Part shown: in pieces, positions 46,046-54,955 of the stretch
Layout: each line of letters starts with the position of its first letter
Numbering within the stretch: the stretch's first letter is position 1
Assembly (NCBI GenBank): GCA_016871275.1
Contig: VFZG01000018.1
Span: forward strand, 1 to 64,000
Direction: 5' to 3'
Origin: Acidimicrobiia bacterium
GTDB lineage: Bacteria; Acidobacteriota; Vicinamibacteria; Vicinamibacterales; UBA2999
Length of the DNA stretch: 64,000 nucleotides
Position numbers and translations under genes: made by a program
The notes under the pieces: model-generated
Databases searched by the model: none
Told to the model about the DNA's origin: nothing
What the model saw: only the letters and a program-made list of their open reading frames with translations

Positions 46046-46840
46046 ATGCCAGCACCACTCCCTGCACTCCGCCGCCTGCTGCAGCCCCTGGCGGCCCTGG
46101 CGCTGCCGCTGGCCCTCGCCTCGGTGGCCGTCGCCGGCGACATCCGCGTGATGACATCCGGCGCCTTCGCGGCGCCGCACCTCGCGCTCGTCGCTCCCTT
46201 CGAACAGGCCACGAAGAATCGCGTGGTCACCGTGACGACGTCGACGGGCGTGGGACGCGACTCGATTGCGAGCCGCGTCGGGCGCGGTGAGGCCGTGGAC
46301 GTGATCATCCTGCCCGCCGCGGCCCTGGAGGACCTGATTCGCGGCGGGTTCGTCGTGGCCGAAAGCCGCGTCGACCTGGCGCGGTCAGCGATTGGGATGG
46401 CGGTGCGCGCCGGCGTGCCCAGGCCCGACATCTCGACCGTCGAGGCGCTGACGCGCACCCTGCTGCAGGCGAAGTCGATCGCCTACTCCGCCAGCGTGAG
46501 CGGCGAGTACTTGTCGAAGGAGCTGTTTCCCAGGCTGGGGCTGAGCGAGACGCTCGCACCCAAGAGCCGTCGCATCGCAGGCGAGCGCGTGGGCGCGGTG
46601 GTGGCGCGCGGCGAGGCGGAGATCGGCTTTCAGCAGATCAGCGAGCTGCTCGAGGTGAAGGGCGTGGACCTGGTCGGGCCGCTGCCCTCCGCCGTGCAGC
46701 GCATCACGCTGGTGGCGGCGGGCGTGGCCGCCAAGTCCACAGACCCGGCCGCCGCGCGCGCGTTCATCCGCTTCCTCGCCTCGCCCGAGGCGGTGGAGAC
46801 GATCCGGAAGACGGGCCTCGAGCCGCTCGCGCCGCGCTGA
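46046..46840 (+). CDS. ModA-like periplasmic solute-binding protein (type 2)
   Basis: The product is 264 residues. The signal peptide (LAALALPLALASVAVAG) is followed by a binding-protein fold with the ModA-like opening IRVMTSGAFAAPHLALVAPF, VTTSTGVGRDSIASRV and AVDVIILPAAALEDL. It ends with FIRFLASPEAVETIRKTGLE. It should bind a small anion or metabolite outside the cytoplasmic membrane. No ABC permease or ATPase gene accompanies it, so it may act with a distant transporter or as a sensor, and molybdate specificity is not claimed. Confidence 0.85.
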   Translation: MPAPLPALRRLLQPLAALALPLALASVAVAGDIRVMTSGAFAAPHLALVAPFEQATKNRVVTVTTSTGVGRDSIASRVGRGEAVDVIILPAAALEDLIRGGFVVAESRVDLARSAIGMAVRAGVPRPDISTVEALTRTLLQAKSIAYSASVSGEYLSKELFPRLGLSETLAPKSRRIAGERVGAVVARGEAEIGFQQISELLEVKGVDLVGPLPSAVQRITLVAAGVAAKSTDPAAARAFIRFLASPEAVETIRKTGLEPLAPR

Positions 46841-46914
46841 GGCCCAGTTGACCCGAGCGAGCCGACGACTTCAGACGGATCGGCGCGGAGGCCTGGGCTC
46901 AGACTGCCCGGCGA

Positions 46915-47400
46915 TCATTTCGCCGTGTTCGGCAGGTACATCGACATCACCTGCACGGCGGATGTCAGATCGACAAACTGGTGCGGCACGCCGGACGGCA
47001 CCATGATGAAGTCGCCCTTGGCGAAGTCGATTCTGGTCCCGCCGCTGATCGTCGTCCCCTGCGTGTTCGTGCCGTTCGGCTTGCCATCCGTAATCGTGCC
47101 GCCGGTGAGCATCGTCCCCGATCCGTCGATTACGTAGAAGAGTTCGGCGCGATCGGAGTGCGAGGCCGCCCCCTGCGCGCGAGGCTGCCGCTGCTCAACC
47201 CCGACGTTGTAGGGGTCGAGCGAGAAGACACGGACCGATGCGGATGGACGATCGGCGGGCAGCTTGCCGAGCGCCGCGTGCAGATCAGCGGCACGGAAGT
47301 GTGTGGCCCTCGTGCGATCGGTCGGCGCCGGCGCGGGAGCCTGCGCAAACGCGGTCAACGCGAATCCCAGAACAAAGACGGCACAAAGAACGTTTCGCAT
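46915..47400 (-). CDS. Exported cupin-domain protein
   Basis: The product is 161 residues. The signal peptide ends ALTAFAQ. A single cupin barrel follows with motif 1 SHSDRAELFYVIDGSG (His and Glu metal ligands) and motif 2 ending VPHQFVD (His). It probably binds a metal; enzymatic activity is uncertain. GGAGAGGGGATT before ATG 47400 decides the start. It follows the PQQ dehydrogenase on the same strand after 34 bases, so it may be co-transcribed with it and assist or accompany its substrate. Confidence 0.8.
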   Translation of the reverse strand: MRNVLCAVFVLGFALTAFAQAPAPAPTDRTRATHFRAADLHAALGKLPADRPSASVRVFSLDPYNVGVEQRQPRAQGAASHSDRAELFYVIDGSGTMLTGGTITDGKPNGTNTQGTTISGGTRIDFAKGDFIMVPSGVPHQFVDLTSAVQVMSMYLPNTAK

Positions 47401-47434
47401 AATCCCCTCTCCCCGCAGCCCGCAGCCCGCAGCC

Positions 47435-49483
47435 CTATTTCGCCGCGAGCTTGCGGCGCTCATCGAGCAGATACGCGCGCAATTGTCCCGTCATTGCGCG
47501 ATCGAACTCCGCAAACCTCGGCATGCCCCGCTCGACCATGGCGCCGTCGAGCACTTTGTCGAGACCATTCAAGATCCCCGGGGTGGAACGGCGTAAGTCT
47601 GGCAGCACCGTGGCGCCGCCGTGGCAACGCACGCAGTAGGTGTTGAAGAGCTTCGCGCCCGCGGCGATGTCGGCGGCGCTGGCCGTGCTCGGGATCGCGG
47701 TCACAGGGCGATCCGCCGTCCGTACCGGAGGCTTCGCATCACCGCCGATCCGGTAGGTCAGCAGCCGCCCGACGCTGCGGAACTTCTTCGGGAACGCGCC
47801 GCCCCATCCAGCCATCACCGACACGTACTGCTGGCCGTTGACCGCGTAGGTGATCGGCGGCGCCACGATGCCCGTGCCGGCGTAGGCCGACCACAACTTC
47901 CCTCCCGTGGCCGCGTTGTAGGCGATGAACTCGCCGGCCGCGGTTCCCTGGAACACCAGGTTGCCGGAGGTCGCCAGGGTGCCGCCGTTCCAGTAGTTGC
48001 CGTACTCCGCTGTCCACCGCGGCTTGCGTGCGATCGGATCCCACGCCAGGAGCCGGCCCTTGTGCGGGATGTCGTAGCGTTCCAAGTTGCGTCCCGTCGG
48101 CGCCAAGCCGAGGTTGTACTCGTTCGGAGTGAAGGTGAAGCCCTTGGGCTGCTCGTAGTACCGGCCGTTGTCCTGCGCCGGAATGTAGACCAGGCCGGTG
48201 GTCGGGCTGAACGACATCGCCTGCCAGTTGTGGCCGCCGAGCGGGCCCGGACGAATGTAGGTCCCCTTGTCGCGATACGCGGCGCCCGGCACTTCCACCG
48301 GCCTGCCGGTCTTCAGGTCCACGTGCGAGGCCCAGTTCACCTCCACGTACGGATCGGCGGCCAGCAGTTCGCCGGTGGCGCGATCGAGCACGTAGAAGAA
48401 ACCGTTCTTCGGCGCCTGCATGATCACCTTGCGCAGCCGGCCCGGCTGGCCCGCCGCCGCTTCGGCGGCGGTGGGCCAGTTCAAGTCCGCCAGCATCATC
48501 GGCTGCACCGATGTGTAGTCCCACGTGTCGGCCGGCGTCGTCTGGTAGTACCACACCATCTCGCCGTTGTCGGCGTTGAGGGCGACGATCGAGCACAAAT
48601 AGAGGTTGTCGCCGCCGCCGGGGCTGCGGATGTCGCGGTTCCACGGCGAGCCGTTGCCGGTGCCGACGTACACCAGATTCAGCTCGGGGTCATAGACGAT
48701 CGAATCCCACACCGTGCCGCCGCCGCCGACCTTCCACCACACATCGCCCTTCCACGTGGCGACCGCTTTCTCGAGCGCCTGGTTCTCCTGCGGCTTGGAA
48801 GGGTCGCCGGGCACGGTGTAGAAGCGCCACGCCAGCTGGCCGGTGTCGGCGTCGTAGGCCGACACGTAACCGCGGACACCGTACTCGGCGCCGCCGTTGC
48901 CGATGATCACTTTGCCGTTGGCAATGCGCGGCGCGCCCGTGATGGTGAAGGGCTGGTTCTGATCGACAGTCGTGGCCGTCCACGCGGGCTTGCCGGTCTT
49001 CATGTCCAGTGCCACCAACCGTCCGTCCAGCACGCCGACATAGACCTTGTCCTTGTAAAACGCGGCGCCGCGATTGACGACGTCGCAGCAGGCGAGGTTG
49101 TCGTACTTACGATGCACTTCGGGGTCGTACTTCCAGAGTTGCTGGCCGGTCCTCGCATCCACCGCATAGGTCACGCTCCACGAGCCGGTGGTGTACATCA
49201 CGCCATCAATCACCAGCGGCGTGGCTTCGAGGCCGCGATCGGTGGCGGTATCGAACGACCAGGCCAGGCCAAGCTGCGCGACGTTCTTGTCGTTGATCTG
49301 GTTGAGCGGGCTGAACCGCTGCTCGTAGTAGTCGCGGCCGTAGGACAGCCAGTCCTGGGTGCGCGACTCCGGCGCTCGCAGCGCCGCGTCGTCAATGGTC
49401 GCGGTGGGCTTTTGCTGTGCCGAACTCATCGTCACGCAGACGACGGCCAGGGCCGAGATGCTTCCAGCGAACGCGCGGTTCAT
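47435..49483 (-). CDS. PQQ-dependent dehydrogenase with C-terminal cytochrome c (quinohemoprotein)
   Basis: The product is 682 residues with signal peptide [15 protein letters not shown]. An eight-bladed propeller binds PQQ, with the vicinal disulfide Cys132-Cys133 in NLACCDVV and the catalytic aspartate in [11 protein letters not shown] cytochrome c domain carries the heme motif Cys617-Val-Arg-Cys620-His621 and a likely axial Met in GMPRF. It oxidises an alcohol or aldehyde in the periplasm and passes electrons to its own heme. The residue two after the catalytic Asp is Thr, not Asp, which favours a calcium rather than a lanthanide enzyme. AAAGGAGCG precedes ATG 49483. No PQQ biosynthesis genes are in the window. 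Confidence 0.92.
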   Translation of the reverse strand: MNRAFAGSISALAVVCVTMSSAQQKPTATIDDAALRAPESRTQDWLSYGRDYYEQRFSPLNQINDKNVAQLGLAWSFDTATDRGLEATPLVIDGVMYTTGSWSVTYAVDARTGQQLWKYDPEVHRKYDNLACCDVVNRGAAFYKDKVYVGVLDGRLVALDMKTGKPAWTATTVDQNQPFTITGAPRIANGKVIIGNGGAEYGVRGYVSAYDADTGQLAWRFYTVPGDPSKPQENQALEKAVATWKGDVWWKVGGGGTVWDSIVYDPELNLVYVGTGNGSPWNRDIRSPGGGDNLYLCSIVALNADNGEMVWYYQTTPADTWDYTSVQPMMLADLNWPTAAEAAAGQPGRLRKVIMQAPKNGFFYVLDRATGELLAADPYVEVNWASHVDLKTGRPVEVPGAAYRDKGTYIRPGPLGGHNWQAMSFSPTTGLVYIPAQDNGRYYEQPKGFTFTPNEYNLGLAPTGRNLERYDIPHKGRLLAWDPIARKPRWTAEYGNYWNGGTLATSGNLVFQGTAAGEFIAYNAATGGKLWSAYAGTGIVAPPITYAVNGQQYVSVMAGWGGAFPKKFRSVGRLLTYRIGGDAKPPVRTADRPVTAIPSTASAADIAAGAKLFNTYCVRCHGGATVLPDLRRSTPGILNGLDKVLDGAMVERGMPRFAEFDRAMTGQLRAYLLDERRKLAAK

Positions 49484-49640
49484 GAACGCTCCTTTGACTC
49501 GAGGTTGCCGGATTGTCGCACTATCCGCCGCCAAAAGAACAGCGCCGCGCTCGGGTGGCAGGACGAGCCGGGGTGCGACGGGTGCGCCGACCCCGGGTAA
49601 GCCCGCCGACAACTCAAGACATGTCGTCCGGCGGCAAGCA

Positions 49641-49649
49641 TGATATTTT
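49641..49649 (+). promoter_or_regulatory. Extended -10-like box TGATATTTT for NHL-propeller gene
   Basis: TGA followed by TATTTT (an extended -10 form) ends seven bases before ATG 49657. There is no Shine-Dalgarno; leaderless transcription is inferred. Confidence 0.5.
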
Positions 49650-49656
49650 CCCGCCC

Positions 49657-50853
49657 ATGCGAAATCTTCGTTCGACCCTTCTTACTGCCGCCACCGCCTC
49701 GGCTATCGTCTTGCTGGTATCCGGCATGCGGCCGGCCGCCGAACCCCTGGACTCCGATGAGAGCGGGCAGGCCAAGCCGACTGCCAACGCGCCGACCTTC
49801 CGCGTCGATCCCACGTGGCCGCTCGAGATGCCCAACAACTGGATCATGGGCTCGGTCACCGGCGTGTTCGTCGATGCCAAGCAACACGTGTGGGTCGGAC
49901 ACCTGCCGGAGACGCTCACCGAAGAGGAACTCTACGAAGAGCCGTGGAAGGCCGGCTCGCCTGACCCTGCCAAACCGAAGCCGGCCGGCAGTCCGCTTGG
50001 CACCTGCTGCAAGGCAGCGCCTCCAATCCTCGAGTTCGACGCTCAGGGCAGGCTGGTGCAGGGCTGGGGTCAGGGATCGTTTACGGACTTCTCGGACTGG
50101 CCGCGCGACCCGCACGGCATCTTCGTCGATCACACCGATCATGTGTGGGTCGGCAGCCACAGCCGCCACCGCGTGATGAAGTTCACGCGCCAGGGCAAGC
50201 TGGTGCTGCAGATCGGCGAGTACGAAAAGGTCGGCGGCAGCGCCGACACCAAGCTGCTTGGCGGCCCCTCCGGCATCTGGGTCGATCCCAAGACCAACGA
50301 AGCGTTCGTCTCCGACGGCTACCGCAACCGGCGCGTCATCGTGTTCGACGGCGCCACCGGCGCCTACAAGCGTCATTGGGGCGCGTACGGAAAGCCCCCG
50401 GACGACACCGTCAAATTCGACTTCAGCACCATGACCAGCGGCCAGCTGCCGCCGCAGTTCTCCACGCCGCACGGCCTCACCGGCTCTCGCGACGGCCGGA
50501 TCTACGTCACCGATCGTCGCGGCAACCGCATCCAGGAGTTCGATCAGTCGGGCAAGTTCATCAGGGAAAAGATCATCGCGCCGGCGACCGGGTCATCGGG
50601 CTCCGCCTTCGTGCCGGTGCTGTCGCCGGATCCACAGCAACAGTGGCTCTACATGGCCGACGGCACGAATCACAAGATCTGGATCTTGCGCCGCGCCGAT
50701 CTGGAGATCGTCGGCGAGTTCGGCCGTGGCGGGCGATTCCTGGGACAGATGCTGCGTCCGCATGGCATGAGCGTCGACAACCAGGGCAACCTCTACGTCG
50801 GCGAAGCCTCGACCGGCCGGCGTGTGCAGCGCTTCCTGCTCCAGAAGCGCTAG
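49657..50853 (+). CDS. Exported six-bladed NHL-type beta-propeller protein
   Basis: The product is 398 residues. A signal peptide ([18 protein letters not shown]) precedes repeated NHL motifs: [54 protein letters not shown] and [17 protein letters not shown]. The fold is shared with peptidyl-hydroxyglycine amidating lyase and with non-enzymatic binding propellers. A CC pair in GTCCKAAPP may be a disulfide or metal site. It is divergent from the PQQ dehydrogenase. Function not determined. Confidence 0.85.
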   Translation: MRNLRSTLLTAATASAIVLLVSGMRPAAEPLDSDESGQAKPTANAPTFRVDPTWPLEMPNNWIMGSVTGVFVDAKQHVWVGHLPETLTEEELYEEPWKAGSPDPAKPKPAGSPLGTCCKAAPPILEFDAQGRLVQGWGQGSFTDFSDWPRDPHGIFVDHTDHVWVGSHSRHRVMKFTRQGKLVLQIGEYEKVGGSADTKLLGGPSGIWVDPKTNEAFVSDGYRNRRVIVFDGATGAYKRHWGAYGKPPDDTVKFDFSTMTSGQLPPQFSTPHGLTGSRDGRIYVTDRRGNRIQEFDQSGKFIREKIIAPATGSSGSAFVPVLSPDPQQQWLYMADGTNHKIWILRRADLEIVGEFGRGGRFLGQMLRPHGMSVDNQGNLYVGEASTGRRVQRFLLQKR

Positions 50854-50973
50854 CACGGCGACTCGTGGGGCCGGTTGCGCGCCGGCCCCACCCTTCCGTC
50901 CCTAAGGGAAACCTCCAGGTCAGCCGTGTTACGATGCGCATCCGTTTACCCGTACGGAACCCGAGGGAACCTT

Positions 50974-51858
50974 GTGAAGCAGTTGATGGTTGCAACCGGA
51001 ATGATCGTGGCGGTGGCGTCACCCGCCTTTGCGACCTGGTCGGTCATCGCCGTCGATGCCAAGACCGGGCAGGTGGTCATCGCGTCGGCGACCTGCGTGC
51101 GGCAGCAGGGATTTCCCGAGCGCAAGCCGAACGGCGCGCGGGACCTGATGGACGTGCAGGCGGTGATCGTGCCGGGCATTGGCGTTGCCGCCTGCCAGGC
51201 CGGCGTCGACAACACGCGTGAGAACCAGATGCTCGTCTACAACGAGATCAAGAAGGCTACGCCGCCGGAGCAGATCATCGAACTGCTGAAGAAGGATCCG
51301 AACATCGAGCGCCGGCAGTTCGGCATCGTATCGATTCCGAACGGCAAGACGATCACCGCGCAGAACAACCGGGCCGGCTTCAACGGCGGCGGCAACTCGC
51401 GCTCGTCGAACTACCGTGGCGGGCAGGTGGGTGACTACTTCTACCAGGTGCAGGGCAACACCCTGCTGGGCGATCAGGTCGTCGAGCAGGCGGCGCTCGC
51501 CTTCACGCGCGCCAGGGGCACGCTGGCCGATCACGTCATGGCGGCCATGGAAGCGGCTGATGCCAACGGCGGCGACCACCGCTGCAACTGCGGCAACAAT
51601 TCCGCACCGGACTTCCCGTGCGACAACCGGACGTCGCACGTCGCCTACATCGCGATTGCCAACCAGGACGATGTGACGGGCAAGACCCACAATGATGGCC
51701 AGTACTACGCCTACCTGGCGGTGGGTGACGATCAGAAAAAGGGCGAGAGCGCCAATCCGGTGAAGACGCTGCGGATGCGCTACGACGCCTGGAAACGCGA
51801 TGGGGCCAGGAGGACTGCGCCTCCAGGCCCCACGCATTACACACCCGGCGGTCGGTAA
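50974..51858 (+). CDS. DUF1028-family exported protein
   Basis: The product is 294 residues from GTG 50974, chosen because GAGGG precedes it and MKQLMVATGMIVAVASPAFA is a clean signal peptide; the 33 earlier codons lack one. The mature protein begins TWSVIAVDAKTGQ, the DUF1028 signature, which resembles an Ntn-hydrolase fold. An internal Cys-rich stretch (HRCNCGNNSAPDFPCDN) probably forms disulfides or binds metal. The family function is unknown, though members are often encoded beside peptidases and amidohydrolases, as here. Confidence 0.85.
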   Translation: MKQLMVATGMIVAVASPAFATWSVIAVDAKTGQVVIASATCVRQQGFPERKPNGARDLMDVQAVIVPGIGVAACQAGVDNTRENQMLVYNEIKKATPPEQIIELLKKDPNIERRQFGIVSIPNGKTITAQNNRAGFNGGGNSRSSNYRGGQVGDYFYQVQGNTLLGDQVVEQAALAFTRARGTLADHVMAAMEAADANGGDHRCNCGNNSAPDFPCDNRTSHVAYIAIANQDDVTGKTHNDGQYYAYLAVGDDQKKGESANPVKTLRMRYDAWKRDGARRTAPPGPTHYTPGGR

Positions 51859-51913
51859 TCAGGGAGCCGGTCATCACCCGTGCTCTTCCTGATGGCCGGC
51901 CTCTGAGCACTCG

Positions 51914-53653
51914 CTACTGCTGTTGGCCGCCACGGCCTCCGCGCGGTGGCGGCGGGTTCTTCAGCGTCCGGTACTGCGCAAGCGCCGCGTTGATCTTGAA
52001 CTGGATGCCCATGCGGCCAATCTCGGCGGTCGCCTTCGTTGGATCACCCGACACGCCTGCATCCTTGGGTCCGCCCCACGGCATCAGCATGTTCTGGCGA
52101 ATGCCGGCCGGGCGCACGTGCAGGATCTGCGACGTGTCGCTGATGCCGGCATGGCTGCCGATGATGTCGTCGTTGTAGCCGAAGGCCGCATCCATCCACG
52201 CGCGATAGTGTTCGCGTCCCTCGTTGTAGTACCCGGTCAGCGCGTAGACCTTCGTCGTGCCGCCCTTCCACTCGGCATTGAGCTTGTCGGCCACCGCGAT
52301 CATGCCCGGCTGGTTGCCGCCGCTATCGCCGATGAACAAGATGTCGGTGGCGCCGTGGGCCTTCAGGCTGCGCGCAATGGCGTCGAGGACGGCGTCATAC
52401 GCCGGCGACGGCAGCGAGATGCCGCCGGCGTTTTGTCGATCGGGGTTGCCCTCGGGCACGTACTGCAGCGTGGGCGCGACGAGCGCGTTGCCGAGTTTGC
52501 GAGCCATCGCGTTGGCGGCGTGCGTGACCGTGTAGTTGTGCTTGCCGAGCACCATGTGGTAGCCGTTCTTCTCGGTGCCGCCGATCGGCACGATGAACAC
52601 CGTCTTGCCGGCTTTCATCGCATCGCGGTTCTCTTCCCAGGTGAGTTCGTCAATGAACACGGTGTCGGGCGCCTTGGTCGGCGTCTTGCTGGCCGGAGCG
52701 GTCTCCATGGTCGGGCGCGCCGGGCCCGCCGCCGCTGCGGGACGATTGGCGGCCGGCTGTCCGCCGCGACCGCCGCCGCCCTGCTGCGCGGGAGCGGGCA
52801 CCGGCCCTTCGGTGCCGTCGTTCATCCGCGTGATCTGCGCGAGCGCGTTGTCGATCTTGATCTGCAGCAGCGCCTTGCCGATCTCGGGCGTCGACTTCGA
52901 CTGGTTGTTGCCGCTGACGCCGTTGCCTTCGTAGTCGTTGCCGGTAAGCCGATCCTTGCGAACGTGCGTCGGCGCCACGAACAGCAGCTCGGAGGTATCG
53001 AGAATGTTGGCGTGATTGCCGACCTGGTCCTCGGCGACCTTCAACACCTTCGCGGCGTAGGTGTTCTGCTCGCGGTGCGCCTTGGTGTAGTAGTCGTCTA
53101 CCCAATAGGCGGTGGCGTCGCCCTTCCACAGCTCGTTCAGCTGCGTCGCCGCCGCGCGCATGCCGTTGCGGTTGCCGCCTGACTCGCCGAGGAAGTAGAC
53201 CTTCGTGATGCCGAAGGACTTCAGGCTGCGCCCCGCCAGCACCAGCAGTTCGGTGAAGCGATCCTCGGGCAGCGTGATGGTGCCGGGGTAGCGCATGTGG
53301 CCGGTAGGGGGATCCCAGCCGCCCTCGGGCACGTAGGTCACGACCGGCGCCACCAGCGTCTTGCCCAGCGCACGCGCGATCTTGTCGGCCGCAAAGTCCA
53401 TGACGAACTTGTGTTCGCCGTCCACCATGTGCGGGCCCTTCTGCTCGGTGCCGGCCGTGCCGACGATGACGCTGGTCGTGCCGGCGGCAACGAGGTCTCG
53501 CACTTCGGCCCACGTCAGCTCTTCGATGAAGACCGTGTCGGGCGGTTTGCCGCCTGGGCCCGTCGCGGGCGCATCGCCGGGACGCTGCGCGGAAATCACA
53601 CCCGCGAACGCCGCGCAGAGACAAGTCGTTGCAATCAGTACGCGCTGTTTCAT
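51914..53653 (-). CDS. Exported tandem creatininase-like protein with altered metal ligands
   Basis: The product is 579 residues. The signal peptide (VLIATTCLCAAFAGVISAQ) is followed by two creatininase-family domains (about 40-300 and 345-570) joined by a low-complexity linker with QQGGGGRGGQ. Canonical creatininases have EQHGPH...D and GHGGN metal motifs. Here domain 1 has EQKGPHMVDGEH and GESGGN, domain 2 EKNGYHMVLGKH and GDSGGN, so several ligands differ and a shifted His appears in both. Amidohydrolase activity is therefore uncertain. I start at ATG 53653, seven bases after TATGAT; the upstream frame runs through REP repeats and is not coding. Confidence 0.85.
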   Translation of the reverse strand: MKQRVLIATTCLCAAFAGVISAQRPGDAPATGPGGKPPDTVFIEELTWAEVRDLVAAGTTSVIVGTAGTEQKGPHMVDGEHKFVMDFAADKIARALGKTLVAPVVTYVPEGGWDPPTGHMRYPGTITLPEDRFTELLVLAGRSLKSFGITKVYFLGESGGNRNGMRAAATQLNELWKGDATAYWVDDYYTKAHREQNTYAAKVLKVAEDQVGNHANILDTSELLFVAPTHVRKDRLTGNDYEGNGVSGNNQSKSTPEIGKALLQIKIDNALAQITRMNDGTEGPVPAPAQQGGGGRGGQPAANRPAAAAGPARPTMETAPASKTPTKAPDTVFIDELTWEENRDAMKAGKTVFIVPIGGTEKNGYHMVLGKHNYTVTHAANAMARKLGNALVAPTLQYVPEGNPDRQNAGGISLPSPAYDAVLDAIARSLKAHGATDILFIGDSGGNQPGMIAVADKLNAEWKGGTTKVYALTGYYNEGREHYRAWMDAAFGYNDDIIGSHAGISDTSQILHVRPAGIRQNMLMPWGGPKDAGVSGDPTKATAEIGRMGIQFKINAALAQYRTLKNPPPPRGGRGGQQQ

Positions 53654-53660
53654 GCGCCGC

Positions 53661-53666
53661 ATCATA
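53661..53666 (-). promoter_or_regulatory. -10-like box TATGAT for tandem creatininase gene
   Basis: TATGAT on the minus strand ends seven bases before ATG 53653. The REP copies at 53705-53771 lie just upstream of this promoter. Confidence 0.5.
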
Positions 53667-53704
53667 CCCCGGGGCACCTCGGGCGGGACCCTCGTGGACC
53701 TCGT

Positions 53705-53726
53705 GGGGCTGGCCCCAAACGTCGCA
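53705..53726 (+). repeat. REP element copy 1
   Basis: The core GGGGCTGGCCCC is followed by AAAC and GTCGCA. The core folds as a short hairpin (GGGGC/GCCCC). It is one of seven copies in the window, five of which flank the RAYT gene at 53948. Confidence 0.85.
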
Positions 53727-53748
53727 GCGTCAACCTGTAGTCGACTGG

Positions 53749-53771
53749 GGGGGCTGGCCCCAAATGTCGCA
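53749..53771 (+). repeat. REP element copy 2
   Basis: The core GGGGGCTGGCCCC is followed by AAAT and GTCGCA, in the same orientation as copy 1 and 44 bases further on. It is the nearest copy upstream of the RAYT gene. Confidence 0.85.
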
Positions 53772-53947
53772 GGCTGATTCTGGACGAAGCGTCGGGGCGA
53801 TGCGCTAGCAGAAACTGCGATGCGAATCGGCACCTGCCACGGCAATTTGTTCGATGTTGACATCAGGTCGAGCCGCCACTGCGCGGGATTCTGGCCGCAC
53901 TTTCATCTGCGCTCGTACGGCAAGGAACTTGATACGAACACACACGT

Positions 53948-54802
53948 ATGGCTCGACGCCTTCGCGAAGAAATAGCCGGCGGTACGTTCCACGTCATGAA
54001 CCGTGGCAACCGAAAGGCTCAGATATTCATCGACGACCTTGACCGGCGCCGATTCTCGAGAATTCTGCTCGAGGAACAGAAGACTCACGGCGTCAAGGTG
54101 TGTAGTGAGTGTCAGATGGGAACCCACTTCCACTTGATCGTAACGACTCCCCGGGGCAACCTGTCCGACTTTGTCGGCGCGTTTGAGGGGCGCTTCGCCG
54201 ACTACTCAAACAGACGGCATGGCAACGTCGGACACTTGTACCAGGGCCGATTCGTTGACGTCGTCATCGAGGATGACGTGCAACTCCTCACGGCGCTGTG
54301 CTACGTCTTTCTCAACCCGGTCAGCGCCGGGCTGGTAACCCGAATCGAGGACTACCCCTGGAGCACGTATCGGGCAACCGCCGGTCTGGGTCCGGCGCCG
54401 CCGTACCTGTCGCTCGAGTGGCTCGAGTCTCTTTACCCCGGCGAGCCGCTCAAGGATGCGCAGCAGCACTTTCGCGCACTGATGAACGAAGCGCAGCCGG
54501 TGGTTGCGTACTTCGGTCCACAGAGCGCGGCAGTCGACCCCTGCGCGGTGAAGCGGGTCGTGCGCTCCTACGTCGGCGAGAACCTGCGCCTTGGACAACT
54601 CCCGCGGCTATTCCGGTCGGCACTGAGGGCCAGCTTGTCGGAACTGTTTCCGCCGGGTCTTGGCCGGTCGGAACTGCCCACCCGCATCTATGATGCTCGG
54701 GTGACGCACGGATACCGCTTGGTAGAAATCGCCAGGCACTTGCGCCTGCACAGGGCGACAGTGAGCCGAATCTTCCGCTCAGCTTGTAAATCCCACGAGT
54801 GA
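53948..54802 (+). CDS. REP-associated tyrosine transposase (RAYT, Y1/HUH family)
   Basis: The product is 284 residues. The HUH metal motif is His60-Phe61-His62 in GTHFHLIV, and the catalytic tyrosine is Tyr119 in ALCYVFLNPV; GHLYQGRF (96-102) is the family hallmark between them. The opening FHVMNRGN is also typical. The C-terminal part adds a helix-turn-helix (GYRLVEIARHLRLHRATVSR, about 258-277), making it longer than minimal RAYTs. RAYTs nick and join single-stranded REP sequences and are thought to spread them. Two REP copies lie upstream and three downstream, a complete REP-RAYT arrangement. Confidence 0.92.
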   Translation: MARRLREEIAGGTFHVMNRGNRKAQIFIDDLDRRRFSRILLEEQKTHGVKVCSECQMGTHFHLIVTTPRGNLSDFVGAFEGRFADYSNRRHGNVGHLYQGRFVDVVIEDDVQLLTALCYVFLNPVSAGLVTRIEDYPWSTYRATAGLGPAPPYLSLEWLESLYPGEPLKDAQQHFRALMNEAQPVVAYFGPQSAAVDPCAVKRVVRSYVGENLRLGQLPRLFRSALRASLSELFPPGLGRSELPTRIYDARVTHGYRLVEIARHLRLHRATVSRIFRSACKSHE

Positions 54803-54812
54803 CGAGTGACTT

Positions 54813-54835
54813 GGGGGCTGGCCCCAAATGTCGCA
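54813..54835 (+). repeat. REP element copy 3
   Basis: The core GGGGGCTGGCCCC with AAAT and GTCGCA starts ten bases after the RAYT stop codon. Confidence 0.85.
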
Positions 54836-54855
54836 TTCACGCAACGCGAGCCGGG

Positions 54856-54878
54856 TGCGACGTTTGGGGCCAGCCTCC
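54856..54878 (-). repeat. REP element copy 4 (inverted)
   Basis: TGCGAC then GTTT and GGGGCCAGCC, the reverse complement of the consensus with one T in the final C-run. With copy 3 it forms an inverted pair. Confidence 0.8.
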
Positions 54879-54900
54879 TGTGGTCGCCCGTGGTCGACGA

Positions 54901-54923
54901 TGCGACGTTTGGGGCCAGCCCCC
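54901..54923 (-). repeat. REP element copy 5 (inverted)
   Basis: TGCGAC, GTTT, GGGGCCAGCCCCC: a perfect inverted copy, ending 32 bases before the start codon of the phosphatase-like gene and next to its -10-like box. Confidence 0.85.
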
Positions 54924-54941
54924 ATTTGCTCGCGGGAAGTC

Positions 54942-54947
54942 TACAAT
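54942..54947 (+). promoter_or_regulatory. -10-like box TACAAT for phosphatase-like gene
   Basis: TACAAT ends eight bases before ATG 54956. It rejects the 50 upstream in-frame codons, which translate REP sequence. Confidence 0.5.
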
Positions 54948-54955
54948 TGCAGGTG

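Noticed and set aside
46046-46840. Naming the solute-binding protein ModA with molybdate specificity
   Set aside because: No modB/modC genes and no diagnostic ligand pattern that I can verify.
53654-53863. 70-residue N-terminal extension of the tandem creatininase
   Set aside because: The extension translates REP copies (peptides such as ATFGASP) and precedes the signal peptide and the TATGAT box.
53705-54923. The repeats around 54 kb as a CRISPR array
   Set aside because: Copies are in both orientations, spacing is irregular, the repeat is a short palindrome and the accompanying gene is a RAYT; no cas genes.
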